A stretch of DNA of 24,284 nt, from NCBI GenBank assembly GCA_002317435.1, contig DCIQ01000190.1:34405-58688 (forward strand), written 5' to 3'. The notes beneath the pieces were generated by a model that was given only the letters and a program-made list of their open reading frames with translations, ran no database searches and was not told where the DNA came from. Position numbers and translations under genes: made by a program. Of the stretch, positions 16,609 to 24,284 are shown piece by piece (positions within the stretch are counted from its first letter, which is position 1; each line of letters begins with the position of its first letter). Origin of the DNA: Bacteroidales bacterium UBA1722. GTDB lineage: Bacteria > Bacteroidota > Bacteroidia > Bacteroidales > UBA932.

Positions 16609-17889
16609 TTATTTGACATCTCCGCATACACTCTTGAAATATCTGACAGTAAGAGGTATACAGATAAGAAATGTAAGCACGTCCGAAGCGGCCTGTGAGG
16701 CTTCCACTCCTGCCAGACCGAAGAAATGGGGAAGTATGAGTATCATCGGAATGAAGCAGATGCCGTTCCGGCAGGAAGCGAGCATATTAGCTGAAAGGGC
16801 CCGTCCGCTGGTCTGAAGCATCATATTGGATATCATTACGAACAGGGCCAGCGGGTATGTGACTATCTGCCATCTGAATGCGGCGGAACCTATCTCCACC
16901 ACCGCAGAATCGTGTCTGAGGATATCTATGACGGACGCGGAGAATACAAAGCATACGATACAGACAGGTATCAGGAATATCAGACCCGCCTTGATGCAGA
17001 ACCGGAATCCGGAACGTACTCGTCCGAAAAGCCCGGCACCGTAATTGAAGCCGCACAGCGGCTGGAATCCCTGTCCCAGACCGATTATTATGGAGAATAT
17101 GACGAATGATATCCGGGTGACTATGGACATGCCGGCTATGGCGGCGTCACCGTACGTTCCGGCCGCCACATTCATCATCAATGTGGTGATACTGGCCAGG
17201 GCCTGTCTGGTCAGCGAAGGCGTCCCCCCTTTAAGTATTTCTGAAAACATTCCTCCGGACAGGGAGAAGTTACGGAATTTCAGAAGGAGATTTCCCCCGT
17301 GCCGTGTCATCAGCAGGAGCACGATGAAACTGCACACCTGCCCTATGACCGTTCCTATGGCCGCACCCCTGATACCCATCCCCAGGGAGAAGGCGAAGAC
17401 AGGAACCAGAACCACATTCAGGACTGCACCCGATACTATGCCGAACATCCCGTAAAAAGCGTTTCCCTGATAGCGTATCTGATTGTTCAGAGTCATCGAC
17501 GCAGTGAGGAAGGGCGCTCCCAGAAGGATAATCCTCAGGAAATCGATGGTGTACGGAAGGATGGTGGAGGTAGAGCCCAGAGCGATGGAAAGAGGCTTCA
17601 GAAACAGGAGACCAGACACGGTAATCAGCACCCCGAACAGGAAAGAGCTGAAAAAACCGGTGGCGGCCATTCTGGAGGCGCTGCCTGTCTCCCTGGCCCC
17701 CAGAGTTCTGGAGATATAGGTGCCCGAACCCTGCCCGAAGAAGAAGCCGCATGCCTGGATTATGGACATCACGGGGAATACTATCCCCACCGCCGCCGTA
17801 GCCTGGGTGCTTATCAGTCCCACATAGAAAGTATCCACTATGTTGTACAGACTGGTGACCAGCATACTGATGACGGTCGGCACCGACAT
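16609..17889 (-). CDS. MATE-family multidrug/sodium antiporter (standard start gives a shortened N-terminus)
   Basis: At least 426 residues with about twelve hydrophobic segments and the typical MATE opening MSVPTVISMLVTSLYNIVD followed by TFYVGLISTQATAAVG. Other family-like phrases are GQGSGTYISRTLGARE and GFQPLCGFNYGAG. MATE proteins export drugs, or metabolites, in exchange for Na+ or H+. The ATG at 17889 is the only standard start in frame, but the reading frame upstream still encodes MATE-like sequence (NYTYLTTAPVGNVILR), so the true protein probably begins near 17946, where an ATA codon sits. The gene follows upp closely and precedes the FKBP gene by 30 bases. The substrate cannot be inferred. 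Confidence 0.88.
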   Translation of the reverse strand: MSVPTVISMLVTSLYNIVDTFYVGLISTQATAAVGIVFPVMSIIQACGFFFGQGSGTYISRTLGARETGSASRMAATGFFSSFLFGVLITVSGLLFLKPLSIALGSTSTILPYTIDFLRIILLGAPFLTASMTLNNQIRYQGNAFYGMFGIVSGAVLNVVLVPVFAFSLGMGIRGAAIGTVIGQVCSFIVLLLMTRHGGNLLLKFRNFSLSGGMFSEILKGGTPSLTRQALASITTLMMNVAAGTYGDAAIAGMSIVTRISFVIFSIIIGLGQGFQPLCGFNYGAGLFGRVRSGFRFCIKAGLIFLIPVCIVCFVFSASVIDILRHDSAVVEIGSAAFRWQIVTYPLALFVMISNMMLQTSGRALSANMLASCRNGICFIPMILILPHFFGLAGVEASQAASDVLTFLICIPLTVRYFKSVCGDVK

Positions 17890-17946
17890 CCTCAGTATGA
17901 CGTTCCCTACGGGAGCGGTGGTAAGATATGTATAATTGTCCCTTAT
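17890..17946 (-). other. In-frame MATE N-terminal extension without ATG/GTG/TTG start
   Basis: Read on the minus strand in the MATE frame, this stretch encodes IRDNYTYLTTAPVGNVILR and then runs into the ATG at 17889. The pattern [K/R]DNYTYLTTAP is what I recall for the beginning of Bacteroidales MATE proteins. The codon expected to be the start reads ATA (17946-17944), and no ATG, GTG or TTG lies between it and the upp stop. The only other near-cognate codon is CTG at 17958. The 13-base gap from the upp stop to the ATA is normal operon spacing. Confidence 0.6.
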
Positions 17947-17959
17947 GGTAAGGTGCAGA

Positions 17960-18589
17960 TTACTTGGTTCCGAATATTCTGTCTCCCGCGTCTCCGAGAC
18001 CGGGCACGATGTAGGCGTTTTCGTTCAGCCTCTGGTCTATGGCAGCCACATAGATATCCACGTCGGGATGTTCGCGGCGCACTTTCTCCAGTCCTTCGGG
18101 AGCGGCCACGAGACACATCAGACGGATGTTCCTGCATCCGCGCTCCTTCAGCATGGCCAATGCATCACAGGAACTGCCTCCGGTGGCGAGCATAGGGTCG
18201 GTGAGGATTACAAGTCTTTCGGATATCCCTTCGGGAAGTTTGCAGTAATATACGACGGGTTTATGGGTCTCTTCGTTACGATACAGGCCGATATGCCCCA
18301 CTTTCGCTACCGGGAGAAGTGTCTGGAGACCTTCCACCATACCCATACCCGCACGGAGGATGGGAACTATGGCACATTTGCGGCCCGAGACTTTCTTGGC
18401 AGTCATCTTGCAGATGGGGGTCTCTATTTCCTTGTCTTCGAGGGGAAGGTCCTTGGTGATTTCATATCCGATGAAGATGGATATTTCTTTAAGCAGTTCA
18501 CGGAAATCCTTGGATCTGGTTTCCTTATCTCTCATAATGCTCAGCTTATGCTGAACGAGAGGATGGTTGATAAGATGTATTTCACTCAT
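17960..18589 (-). CDS. upp: Uracil phosphoribosyltransferase
   Basis: A 209-residue cytoplasmic enzyme of the pyrimidine salvage pathway, converting uracil and PRPP to UMP. The PRPP-binding loop is clear in LTDPMLATGGS (129-139). The N-terminal HLINHPLVQHKLSIMRD, the VPILRAGMGMVEG segment (75-87) and the uracil-binding C-terminus with YIVPGLGDAGDRIFGT are all typical of Upp, and the length is standard. It starts at an ATG 12 bases after the cstA-like gene and ends about 13 bases before the probable MATE start, so it appears embedded in one transcript with transporters. UMP salvage would feed UDP-sugar pools, but a functional link to the neighbours is only conjecture. Confidence 0.96.
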   Translation of the reverse strand: MSEIHLINHPLVQHKLSIMRDKETRSKDFRELLKEISIFIGYEITKDLPLEDKEIETPICKMTAKKVSGRKCAIVPILRAGMGMVEGLQTLLPVAKVGHIGLYRNEETHKPVVYYCKLPEGISERLVILTDPMLATGGSSCDALAMLKERGCRNIRLMCLVAAPEGLEKVRREHPDVDIYVAAIDQRLNENAYIVPGLGDAGDRIFGTK

Positions 18590-18601
18590 AGATGTATATG
18601 A

Positions 18602-20047
18602 TTAATGTAGTTTCGTTTCACGCGGTCTGTTCAGTAACAGGAATACTATAAAGACGGCAAGTGCCGTTAAGATGCCTGTGGCATAACTCAAGACAGGGTC
18701 GAGGAACAGACCGCCGACCTTGTGGGGAGCTATCATCAGATATGACACACAGACGAATGTCAGGAAGGTGGCGGGAACAGACATATAAAGATGGTCCTTC
18801 CCGTTCCGGGACAGATACGCGGCGGACGCCCACAGGACTATGGCGGCCAATATCTGATTGGAGATGCCGACGAACTGCCAAATGGTGGAGAAATCCAACA
18901 TACATATCAGGTATGCCGCCACGAATACGGGCAGAGCCACCAGAATCCTGTTGAAAATGGATTTCTGCGGATATCGGAGCGCATCCGCTATGGTAAGCCT
19001 GAGACTGCGGAATGCCGTATCTCCGGAGGTAATCGGGCATACCACCACTCCGAGAACGGCGATTACGGCCCCTACCCGTCCCAGCCACGAAGAACAGATA
19101 CCGTTTACGAGAATGGCGGGAGTCATCCCTTCGGCAGCTGCGGCATTCAGTCCCTCGGGTCCTCCGCAGTATGCCATGGCGGCCGTGGCCCATATCATCG
19201 CCACGATACCTTCACTTATCATCGCCCCGTAGAATATCGGTCTTCCATACTTCTCGTTACCCATACATCTGGCCATCAGAGGGGCCTGGGTCGCATGGAA
19301 TCCGGAGATGGCTCCGCAGGAGATGACCACGAAGAGCATCGGTACCAGAATGTTCGAATCGGGAGCCGAATGGAAGTTCCGGAAGGAGTCGGCAGTCAGT
19401 TCGGTAAGGTGTATATCCCCCCTTACTGCATTCACCACCAGCATCACGGCCACCATAACCGCCATGAACAGCAGCAGGAATCCGAACACGGGATAAATCT
19501 TGCCGATAATCTTGTCGATGGGCACCAGCGTGGCCAGAATATAGTATGCGAAGATGATATACAGCCACCACATCTTTCCCAGTCCGGTCAGGCTCTGAAG
19601 GAGATCCGCAGGTCCCGTAACGAACGAAGAGCCCACCGCGATGAGCAGCAGTCCTGAGAAAAAGACCATAAAGACCTTCACGAACTTCCCGAGATATTTT
19701 CCTATCATGTCCGGCACGCTCATCCCGTCGTTCCGGATGGAGAGCATTCCGGAGAAGAAATCGTGGGCGGCCCCCATGAACACACATCCCAGCACTATCC
19801 ACAGGTACGCCATGGGACCGTATGCGGCGCCGAGGATGGCTCCGAAGATAGGCCCCAGCCCGGCTATGTTGAGAAATTGGATGACGAATATCTTCCAGGG
19901 CTTCAGCACCTGATAGTCCACGCCGTCACCGAGTCTGACGGCAGGTGTGGGTCTTCCCGGATCCACGCCGAAACGTTTCTCAAGCACCCTGCCGTATATC
20001 ACGTATCCGGCGACAAGAAACGCTATGCAACAAATAAAGGTAACCAT
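18602..20047 (-). CDS. cstA: CstA-family carbon starvation transporter, short form
   Basis: A 481-residue polytopic membrane protein of the CstA family, whose members in enterobacteria take up peptides or pyruvate. The N-terminal family signature is present: GYVIYGRVLEKRFGVDP, then the stretch around PWKIFVIQFLNIAGLGP, GAAYGPMAYLWIVLG, and AAHDFFSGMLSIRNDGMSVP. A second conserved block around SGFHATQAPLMARCMGNE follows in the middle. It is much shorter than E. coli CstA (about 700 residues), lacking the C-terminal part, but it ends cleanly with a hydrophobic segment and a short polar tail, and short forms occur in Bacteroidota. It begins 9 bases after rmlA and ends 12 bases before upp. The substrate here is not known. 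Confidence 0.9.
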   Translation of the reverse strand: MVTFICCIAFLVAGYVIYGRVLEKRFGVDPGRPTPAVRLGDGVDYQVLKPWKIFVIQFLNIAGLGPIFGAILGAAYGPMAYLWIVLGCVFMGAAHDFFSGMLSIRNDGMSVPDMIGKYLGKFVKVFMVFFSGLLLIAVGSSFVTGPADLLQSLTGLGKMWWLYIIFAYYILATLVPIDKIIGKIYPVFGFLLLFMAVMVAVMLVVNAVRGDIHLTELTADSFRNFHSAPDSNILVPMLFVVISCGAISGFHATQAPLMARCMGNEKYGRPIFYGAMISEGIVAMIWATAAMAYCGGPEGLNAAAAEGMTPAILVNGICSSWLGRVGAVIAVLGVVVCPITSGDTAFRSLRLTIADALRYPQKSIFNRILVALPVFVAAYLICMLDFSTIWQFVGISNQILAAIVLWASAAYLSRNGKDHLYMSVPATFLTFVCVSYLMIAPHKVGGLFLDPVLSYATGILTALAVFIVFLLLNRPRETKLH

Positions 20048-20056
20048 ATCAAATTA

Positions 20057-20938
20057 TTACATACTTTCACGGGCCATCTTCACCAGATACTGCCCGTATT
20101 GATTCTTGGTCATAGGTCCGGCTATCCGGACAAGTTCTTCGGGCGTTATCCACCCGTTTTCGAGGGCGATGGCCTCCAGGCACGCCACCTTCAGACCGGT
20201 CCTCTTCTCGATAACCTCTATGAAAGTGGATGCCTCCGAGAGGGACTCGTGGGTCCCGGTATCCAGCCAGACGAAACCTCGTCCGAGGGTATTCACCTTC
20301 AGCCGTCCGCCCTCCAGGTAACGCTGATTCAGAGTCGTAATCTCCAATTCTCCTCTTGCCGAAGGCTTGATCCGCAAAGCGTAATCCACCACATCGTTGG
20401 GATAGAAATAGAGTCCCACCACGGCATAGTCCGATTTCGGGGACGCCGGTTTCTCCTCGATGGAGACGGCATTGCCGAAGGCATCGAACTCCACCACCCC
20501 GTAACGCTCGGGATCGCTCACCTTATATCCGAAGACGGTGGCCTTCCCGTCCTCCTGTGCCGTTCTCAGCGCTTCGCGCAATATGGAAGGGAACCGGCTG
20601 CCGTAGAAGATATTGTCCCCCAGGACCATGCAGACCGCATCATCTCCGATGAAATCCCTCCCGATGATGAAGGCTTGCGCCAATCCGTCCGGGCTGGGCT
20701 GCTCGGCATATTCGAAATGCACCCCGTAATCGGAACCGTCCCCCAGCAGGCGCCTGAAGCCGGGCAGGTCGAACGGTGTGGATATTATGAGTATCTCCCT
20801 TATCCCGGCCAGCATAAGGACGGAAATGGGATAATATATCATGGGTTTGTCGTAAATGGGGAGCATCTGCTTGCTGACCCCCTTGGTGATGGGATACAGA
20901 CGCGTCCCGGACCCGCCTGCCAGCACTATACCTTTCAT
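20057..20938 (-). CDS. rmlA: Glucose-1-phosphate thymidylyltransferase
   Basis: A 293-residue nucleotidyltransferase that makes dTDP-glucose from dTTP and glucose-1-phosphate. The signature loop GGSGTRLYPIT is at 8-18, followed by SKQMLPIYDKPMIYYP. The metal and catalytic region LGDNIFYG is at 106-113, and EEKPASPKSDYAVVGLYFYP begins near 161. The length and every motif match RmlA well, including the C-terminal helix region ending with NQYGQYL. The ATG overlaps the rmlB stop by 4 bases (ATGA), so the two are translationally coupled. The rmlC and rmlD genes needed for dTDP-L-rhamnose are not in the window. Confidence 0.96.
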   Translation of the reverse strand: MKGIVLAGGSGTRLYPITKGVSKQMLPIYDKPMIYYPISVLMLAGIREILIISTPFDLPGFRRLLGDGSDYGVHFEYAEQPSPDGLAQAFIIGRDFIGDDAVCMVLGDNIFYGSRFPSILREALRTAQEDGKATVFGYKVSDPERYGVVEFDAFGNAVSIEEKPASPKSDYAVVGLYFYPNDVVDYALRIKPSARGELEITTLNQRYLEGGRLKVNTLGRGFVWLDTGTHESLSEASTFIEVIEKRTGLKVACLEAIALENGWITPEELVRIAGPMTKNQYGQYLVKMARESM

Positions 20939-22017
20939 CTTCCGCCGTACATTTTTTCGTAATAGTTCATATAATCTCCGGAGGTGACGTTATCCAGCCA
21001 CTCCTGATGGTCAAGATACCAGCGGATGGTCTCCGTTATCCCCTCCTCGAACTGGAGAGAAGGCTCCCAGCCCAGTTCGTCCTTCAGTTTCGTGGAATCG
21101 ATGGCGTATCTCATGTCGTGCCCGGGACGGTCCGTCACGTACGTAATCAGCCCGAGGGAATGACCTTCCGGATGGCCCAGAAGCGAATCCGCCACCCTGA
21201 TCATAACTTTTATCAGGTCTATGTTCTTCCACTCGTTGAATCCGCCTATGTTATACGTCTCCCCGATGCGTCCCCTGTGGAATATCACATCTATGGCACG
21301 GGCGTGGTCCATGACATACAGCCAGTCCCGCACATTCTCTCCCTTTCCATAGACAGGAAGCGGTTTCGAATGACGGATATTGTTCAGAAACAGCGGTATC
21401 AGTTTCTCCGGAAACTGATAGGGACCGTAATTGTTCGAGCAGTTGGAAATCTTCACCGGAAGACCGTAAGTATCCCTGAATGCCCTCACGAAGTGGTCAG
21501 AAGATGCCTTGGAGGCCGAATATGGCGAATGCGGGTCATAACGGCATTCTTCAGTGAAGAAAGTGCCCGGCTCGGACAGGGAGCCGTAAACTTCATCCGT
21601 GGAGACGTGGTAGAACAGGTGACCTTCCATAGCCTGCCGGCCGGCATCACCTGCCAGTCCCCGCGACCAGCAGTTTCTGGCGGCCTGCAGAAGCGTCAGA
21701 GTCCCCAGCACGTTGGTCCTGGCGAAACAGAACGGATCGGTAATGCTGCGGTCCACGTGGCTTTCCGCAGCCAGATGGATGATGCCGTCCACTTCATATT
21801 TCCGGAGGACCCTGTCCACGTTTTCGGAATCACATATGTCCCCCTTCTCGAAAAAGTAGTTCGGGACATCCTGGATATCGGAAAGATTCGCCAGATTACC
21901 GGCATAGGTCAGCAGGTCATAATTAATGATCCTATACTCGGGGTACCTGTTTACGAAGAGCCTGACCAGATGGCTGCCGATAAAACCCGCCCCTCCGGTA
22001 ATGAGAATGTTTTTCAT
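20935..22017 (-). CDS. rmlB: dTDP-glucose 4,6-dehydratase
   Basis: A 360-residue extended short-chain dehydrogenase that converts dTDP-glucose to dTDP-4-keto-6-deoxyglucose with bound NAD+. The NAD motif GGAGFIGSH is at 8-16, the catalytic Thr-Asp-Glu is in STDEVYGS (T140, D141, E142), and the Tyr-Lys pair is in YSASK (Y166, K170). Further family blocks are SNNYGPYQFPEKLIPL and GRIGETYNIGG. The segment just before the TDE motif (WSRGLAGDAGRQAMEG) is slightly longer than usual. It starts at an ATG 7 bases after the sugar-kinase-like gene and overlaps rmlA by 4 bases. Confidence 0.96.
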   Translation of the reverse strand: MKNILITGGAGFIGSHLVRLFVNRYPEYRIINYDLLTYAGNLANLSDIQDVPNYFFEKGDICDSENVDRVLRKYEVDGIIHLAAESHVDRSITDPFCFARTNVLGTLTLLQAARNCWSRGLAGDAGRQAMEGHLFYHVSTDEVYGSLSEPGTFFTEECRYDPHSPYSASKASSDHFVRAFRDTYGLPVKISNCSNNYGPYQFPEKLIPLFLNNIRHSKPLPVYGKGENVRDWLYVMDHARAIDVIFHRGRIGETYNIGGFNEWKNIDLIKVMIRVADSLLGHPEGHSLGLITYVTDRPGHDMRYAIDSTKLKDELGWEPSLQFEEGITETIRWYLDHQEWLDNVTSGDYMNYYEKMYGGR

Positions 22018-22024
22018 ATCCGCC

Positions 22025-23089
22025 CTATTCGTTCAGAAGCTGGCTGCCGATGGATTCCAGAAGGGCATACTGGGCTCTGGCCCGCACCAGATTATGATCA
22101 GGATATTTTATTCTGTAGTAATGGTCACCGTCGATATAATCCATCAGGAAACGGAGAACCTGCTCGAAGGTGATGTAGTACCCCGAGAAGGGAAGCCACC
22201 GCTTCTCTATGGGAGTCAGGAAACTGCCCGCAGCGGAGAGATATCCGTCCAGCAGAGCGTCATACATGGGACGGGACATCGAGACATTGGAGACATCCGG
22301 ATCGTCCTCCAGACCGGTATTCGTATAGGAACGCACGGCATCCCCGAAGTCATACAGGCACGGCGCCCTCAGGACTGTATCCAGATCTATCATACAGATC
22401 ACGTCGCCATTACCGTCGAAGAGCATATTGCTGATCTTGGTGTCGTTATGGGTGACCCGCGAAGGTATCTGCCCGGATTCTATGAGAGTGAAGAATTCAA
22501 GCATCTGTTTCCTGCGGGATTCTATCCACTCTATTTCACGCGCACACTCCTCCACTCTGCCTGCAGGGTCCCTGGACACTATATCGTCCCACTGCTGATA
22601 CCTGAACTTGATATTGTGGAATCCTGGCAGCGTGTCGGCCAGGTCCCCGGTGAAATCGGAGAGCAGAGCCTGGAATCTCCCCATCCCGATACCACCCTTA
22701 CGGGCCATCTCCGGTGTATCGGCCTTATCGACTCCGTCGGCACAGTCGATGAACAGAGTCATCACCCACCAGCCTGCCTCCTCCCCGTCGGGTTCATAGT
22801 GAAAACTGTTCCCTTCCTTGGTCTTGACGACCGTAAGGGTGGCCCTGTTGGGGTCTTCTCCGGCAGCGATGGCTTTCGACTTGATATGTTCGGTGACTTT
22901 CAGGATATTCGACATCATCCCCGGAATATCCTTGAAGATATTCGAGTTCTTCCTCTGGAGAATATATTTCCCATCCCTGGCGCGGACTATTACCGTATCA
23001 TTGATAAAGCCTTCCCCCATAGGGATGATTTCTATGTTCTCATCAAAGAGGAAATGCGTACATATCCGGCGTAATTTCTCTGTATTCAT
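22025..23089 (-). CDS. APH-fold phosphotransferase, probable sugar 1-kinase (NahK-like)
   Basis: A 354-residue kinase of the aminoglycoside-phosphotransferase/choline-kinase fold. The N-terminal nucleotide loop region is MGEGFINDTVIV (24-35), with a Lys/Arg-rich strand after it (YILQRKN). The catalytic loop is THNDTKISNMLF (H204-x-D206 with N211), and the metal-binding motif is IDLDTV (D225, D227), then YDFGDAVRS. Among Bacteroidales such proteins resemble N-acetylhexosamine 1-kinase more than antibiotic kinases. The natural reading is phosphorylation of a free sugar at C1, since its neighbours are a GH13 hydrolase and the sugar-1-phosphate enzyme rmlA. Its start overlaps the GH13 gene by 47 bases, and rmlB follows 7 bases later. 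The substrate (GlcNAc, GalNAc, glucose or other) is not determined; antibiotic resistance is unlikely. Confidence 0.8.
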   Translation of the reverse strand: MNTEKLRRICTHFLFDENIEIIPMGEGFINDTVIVRARDGKYILQRKNSNIFKDIPGMMSNILKVTEHIKSKAIAAGEDPNRATLTVVKTKEGNSFHYEPDGEEAGWWVMTLFIDCADGVDKADTPEMARKGGIGMGRFQALLSDFTGDLADTLPGFHNIKFRYQQWDDIVSRDPAGRVEECAREIEWIESRRKQMLEFFTLIESGQIPSRVTHNDTKISNMLFDGNGDVICMIDLDTVLRAPCLYDFGDAVRSYTNTGLEDDPDVSNVSMSRPMYDALLDGYLSAAGSFLTPIEKRWLPFSGYYITFEQVLRFLMDYIDGDHYYRIKYPDHNLVRARAQYALLESIGSQLLNE

Positions 23090-24284
23090 AATCTTCTGTA
23101 TTTATTTCGACATAAAGGTCCCTTTCCGGCAGGCCGAAATAACGGAAAGCATCCGAGGGAACATGCACTTTCAGACGCTGCCTTTCCCTACCGCAGAAAT
23201 TGACCGCACACAAAAATAACTTTTTCCCGTCAAACCTCAAAAAAGAAAACTGACGGTCCGGATCATAATCCGCAGAATGAGGATTCACGTATTGAAGATC
23301 ATAGCACATACCGGAAGAAAAAGCGGGCTCGGAGACAGCCGTCCCGAGAAGTTCCCGGTAATCTTCCAGAAGGGCGAGTTGCCTGTCGGAAAGATATTTC
23401 GATTCATGTCCTTCGCGAAGTCCCTTCAGCCAGGCTCCGACACCGGGCAGACTCCACCAGTCATATATGGTGGTCCTGCCGTCCGGACCGCTGTATCCGG
23501 CCGACTCCATCCCGTCCTCCCCGAACTCCTGTCCGAAGTAAATCATAAACGGCGCCCTGTTGAAAAGCAGGGAGACAGCCACTGCAGGCAGACCCCTGAA
23601 CGGGTCCCCGCATATATACGGGGAACTCAGACGAAGTTCGTCGTGATTCTCCATAAAATTCAGCATCCGGGGCTGAATGTCGCCCAGCCTCTGCCAGGCT
23701 CCGGTAAGGGCGGAAGCGCTCCATCCCCATTTCATAATTCCGATGAGGGTATCGTAGAAACAGGATTTGTCATAGAGATAATCGAATCCGGAATTCAGAT
23801 ACTCCCTGTAGCGGTCAGGCTGATAAACCTCGGCGATGAACATTACGTGCGGATAAGACTGCTTTATCTGCGGAATGCACCATTCCCAGAACGAAAGAGT
23901 GACCAGTTCGGCCATATCGCACCGGAATCCGTCCGCACCCCTGCCGCACCACAACAGCAGGATGTCACGCATCTTCACCCAGGTGGAACGGTTCGAATAG
24001 TTTATCTTCACGGTGTCGGTCCAGTCCCCGTCATGGAGCCTTCCCGGATAGAAATCGGAATCGTAAAACTTTATCGGAGAAGACGTGTTGTCATAATTAC
24101 AGGAGACATGGTTCGGGACGAAGTCCAGGATGACGCCCATTCCTGCCCGGTGGACACGGGACACCATCGCCGAGAATTCCTCCATCCTCCGGGACCGGTC
24201 ATCGGCCAGATACGGATTCACATCCGAATAATCGCTTATGGCATAAGGCGAACCGGCCAGTCCCTTGACTTCCGGCTCCGGCCA
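23043..24284 (-). CDS. GH13 alpha-amylase-family enzyme, C-terminal part, cut by window edge
   Basis: 413 residues are visible; the frame is open to the right edge, so the GTG at 24221 is not the start. The fragment opens inside the catalytic barrel, with AGSPYAISDYSDVNPYL just before it. GH13 conserved regions follow: I in DFVPNHV, II in DGFRCDMAEL with the nucleophile Asp at visible residue 123 and its Arg at 121, III in FIAEVYQ with the acid/base Glu at 152, and IV in FMENHDELRL with Asp at 215. All three catalytic acids are therefore present. A C-terminal beta domain ends near the stop. It should cleave or transfer alpha-glucosidic bonds; the subfamily is not clear to me, and any signal peptide lies outside the window. 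The last 47 bases overlap the kinase gene. Confidence 0.9.
   Translation of the reverse strand, partial: WPEPEVKGLAGSPYAISDYSDVNPYLADDRSRRMEEFSAMVSRVHRAGMGVILDFVPNHVSCNYDNTSSPIKFYDSDFYPGRLHDGDWTDTVKINYSNRSTWVKMRDILLLWCGRGADGFRCDMAELVTLSFWEWCIPQIKQSYPHVMFIAEVYQPDRYREYLNSGFDYLYDKSCFYDTLIGIMKWGWSASALTGAWQRLGDIQPRMLNFMENHDELRLSSPYICGDPFRGLPAVAVSLLFNRAPFMIYFGQEFGEDGMESAGYSGPDGRTTIYDWWSLPGVGAWLKGLREGHESKYLSDRQLALLEDYRELLGTAVSEPAFSSGMCYDLQYVNPHSADYDPDRQFSFLRFDGKKLFLCAVNFCGRERQRLKVHVPSDAFRYFGLPERDLYVEINTEDYEYREITPDMYAFPL

Noticed and set aside
19763..20962. Long plus-strand open frame (399 codons) opposite cstA and rmlA
   Set aside because: It spans two convincing minus-strand genes and its translation has no recognisable family; it reflects the codon bias of the true genes. 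The same applies to plus-strand frames at 21007-22173, 21926-23074, 10691-12118, 9928-10983 and 18791-19657.
22025..23089. Aminoglycoside resistance gene
   Set aside because: The APH fold is shared with sugar kinases, and the context of GH13 and rmlBA with NahK-like features argues for metabolism.
24219..24221. GTG as the start of the GH13 gene
   Set aside because: The frame continues to the window edge with GH13-like sequence upstream (AGSPYAISDYSDV), so the gene is truncated by the window, not started here.

Overview
The window looks like a chromosomal piece of a Bacteroidota genome, most likely order Bacteroidales; I cannot name the genus. The evidence is the gene families (TagO/WecA-type initiator, CapF, WbuC, GT11, a lipoprotein-MFP/RND/TolC set with a divergent AraC regulator), the lack of clear Shine-Dalgarno sequences, and one promoter candidate close to the Bacteroidota TTG / TAnnTTTG pattern. 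All genes except the AraC regulator are on the minus strand. No tRNA, rRNA, CRISPR array, transposase or integrase was seen.

Left block (about 1-9288, read right to left): a surface-polysaccharide biosynthesis cluster. It begins with ugd (UDP-glucose dehydrogenase), then the cupin protein wbuC, a WecA/TagO-like lipid-carrier initiator, a two-domain HAD-family protein of unknown role, a GT11 (alpha-1,2-fucosyltransferase family) enzyme, capF/fnlB, a GT2 and a GT4 glycosyltransferase, and the first 53 codons of a capE/fnlA-type UDP-GlcNAc 4,6-dehydratase/5-epimerase that runs off the left edge. Together they predict a glycan with N-acetyl-L-fucosamine and possibly glucuronic acid, built on undecaprenyl phosphate. 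No flippase, polymerase or UDP-L-FucNAc 2-epimerase is in view; they may lie beyond the left edge. The GT and HAD genes look clearly more AT-rich than their neighbours.

Middle block (9289-16103): an MFP-RND-TolC tripartite efflux operon. The genes overlap each other, a hairpin/T-tract terminator follows, and an AraC-family regulator diverges from the operon. The shared intergenic region holds a near-perfect inverted repeat just upstream of a plausible efflux promoter.

Right block (16111-24284, read right to left): a tightly packed series with small gaps or overlaps. It comprises a GH13 alpha-amylase-family enzyme (cut by the right edge), an APH-fold sugar-kinase-like protein, rmlB, rmlA, a CstA-family carbon-starvation transporter, upp, a MATE transporter and a secreted FKBP-type peptidyl-prolyl isomerase. 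The first four could form a route from oligosaccharide through sugar-1-phosphate to dTDP-4-keto-6-deoxy-sugar. The MATE gene lacks a standard start codon where homology says it should begin: an ATA sits at the expected position.
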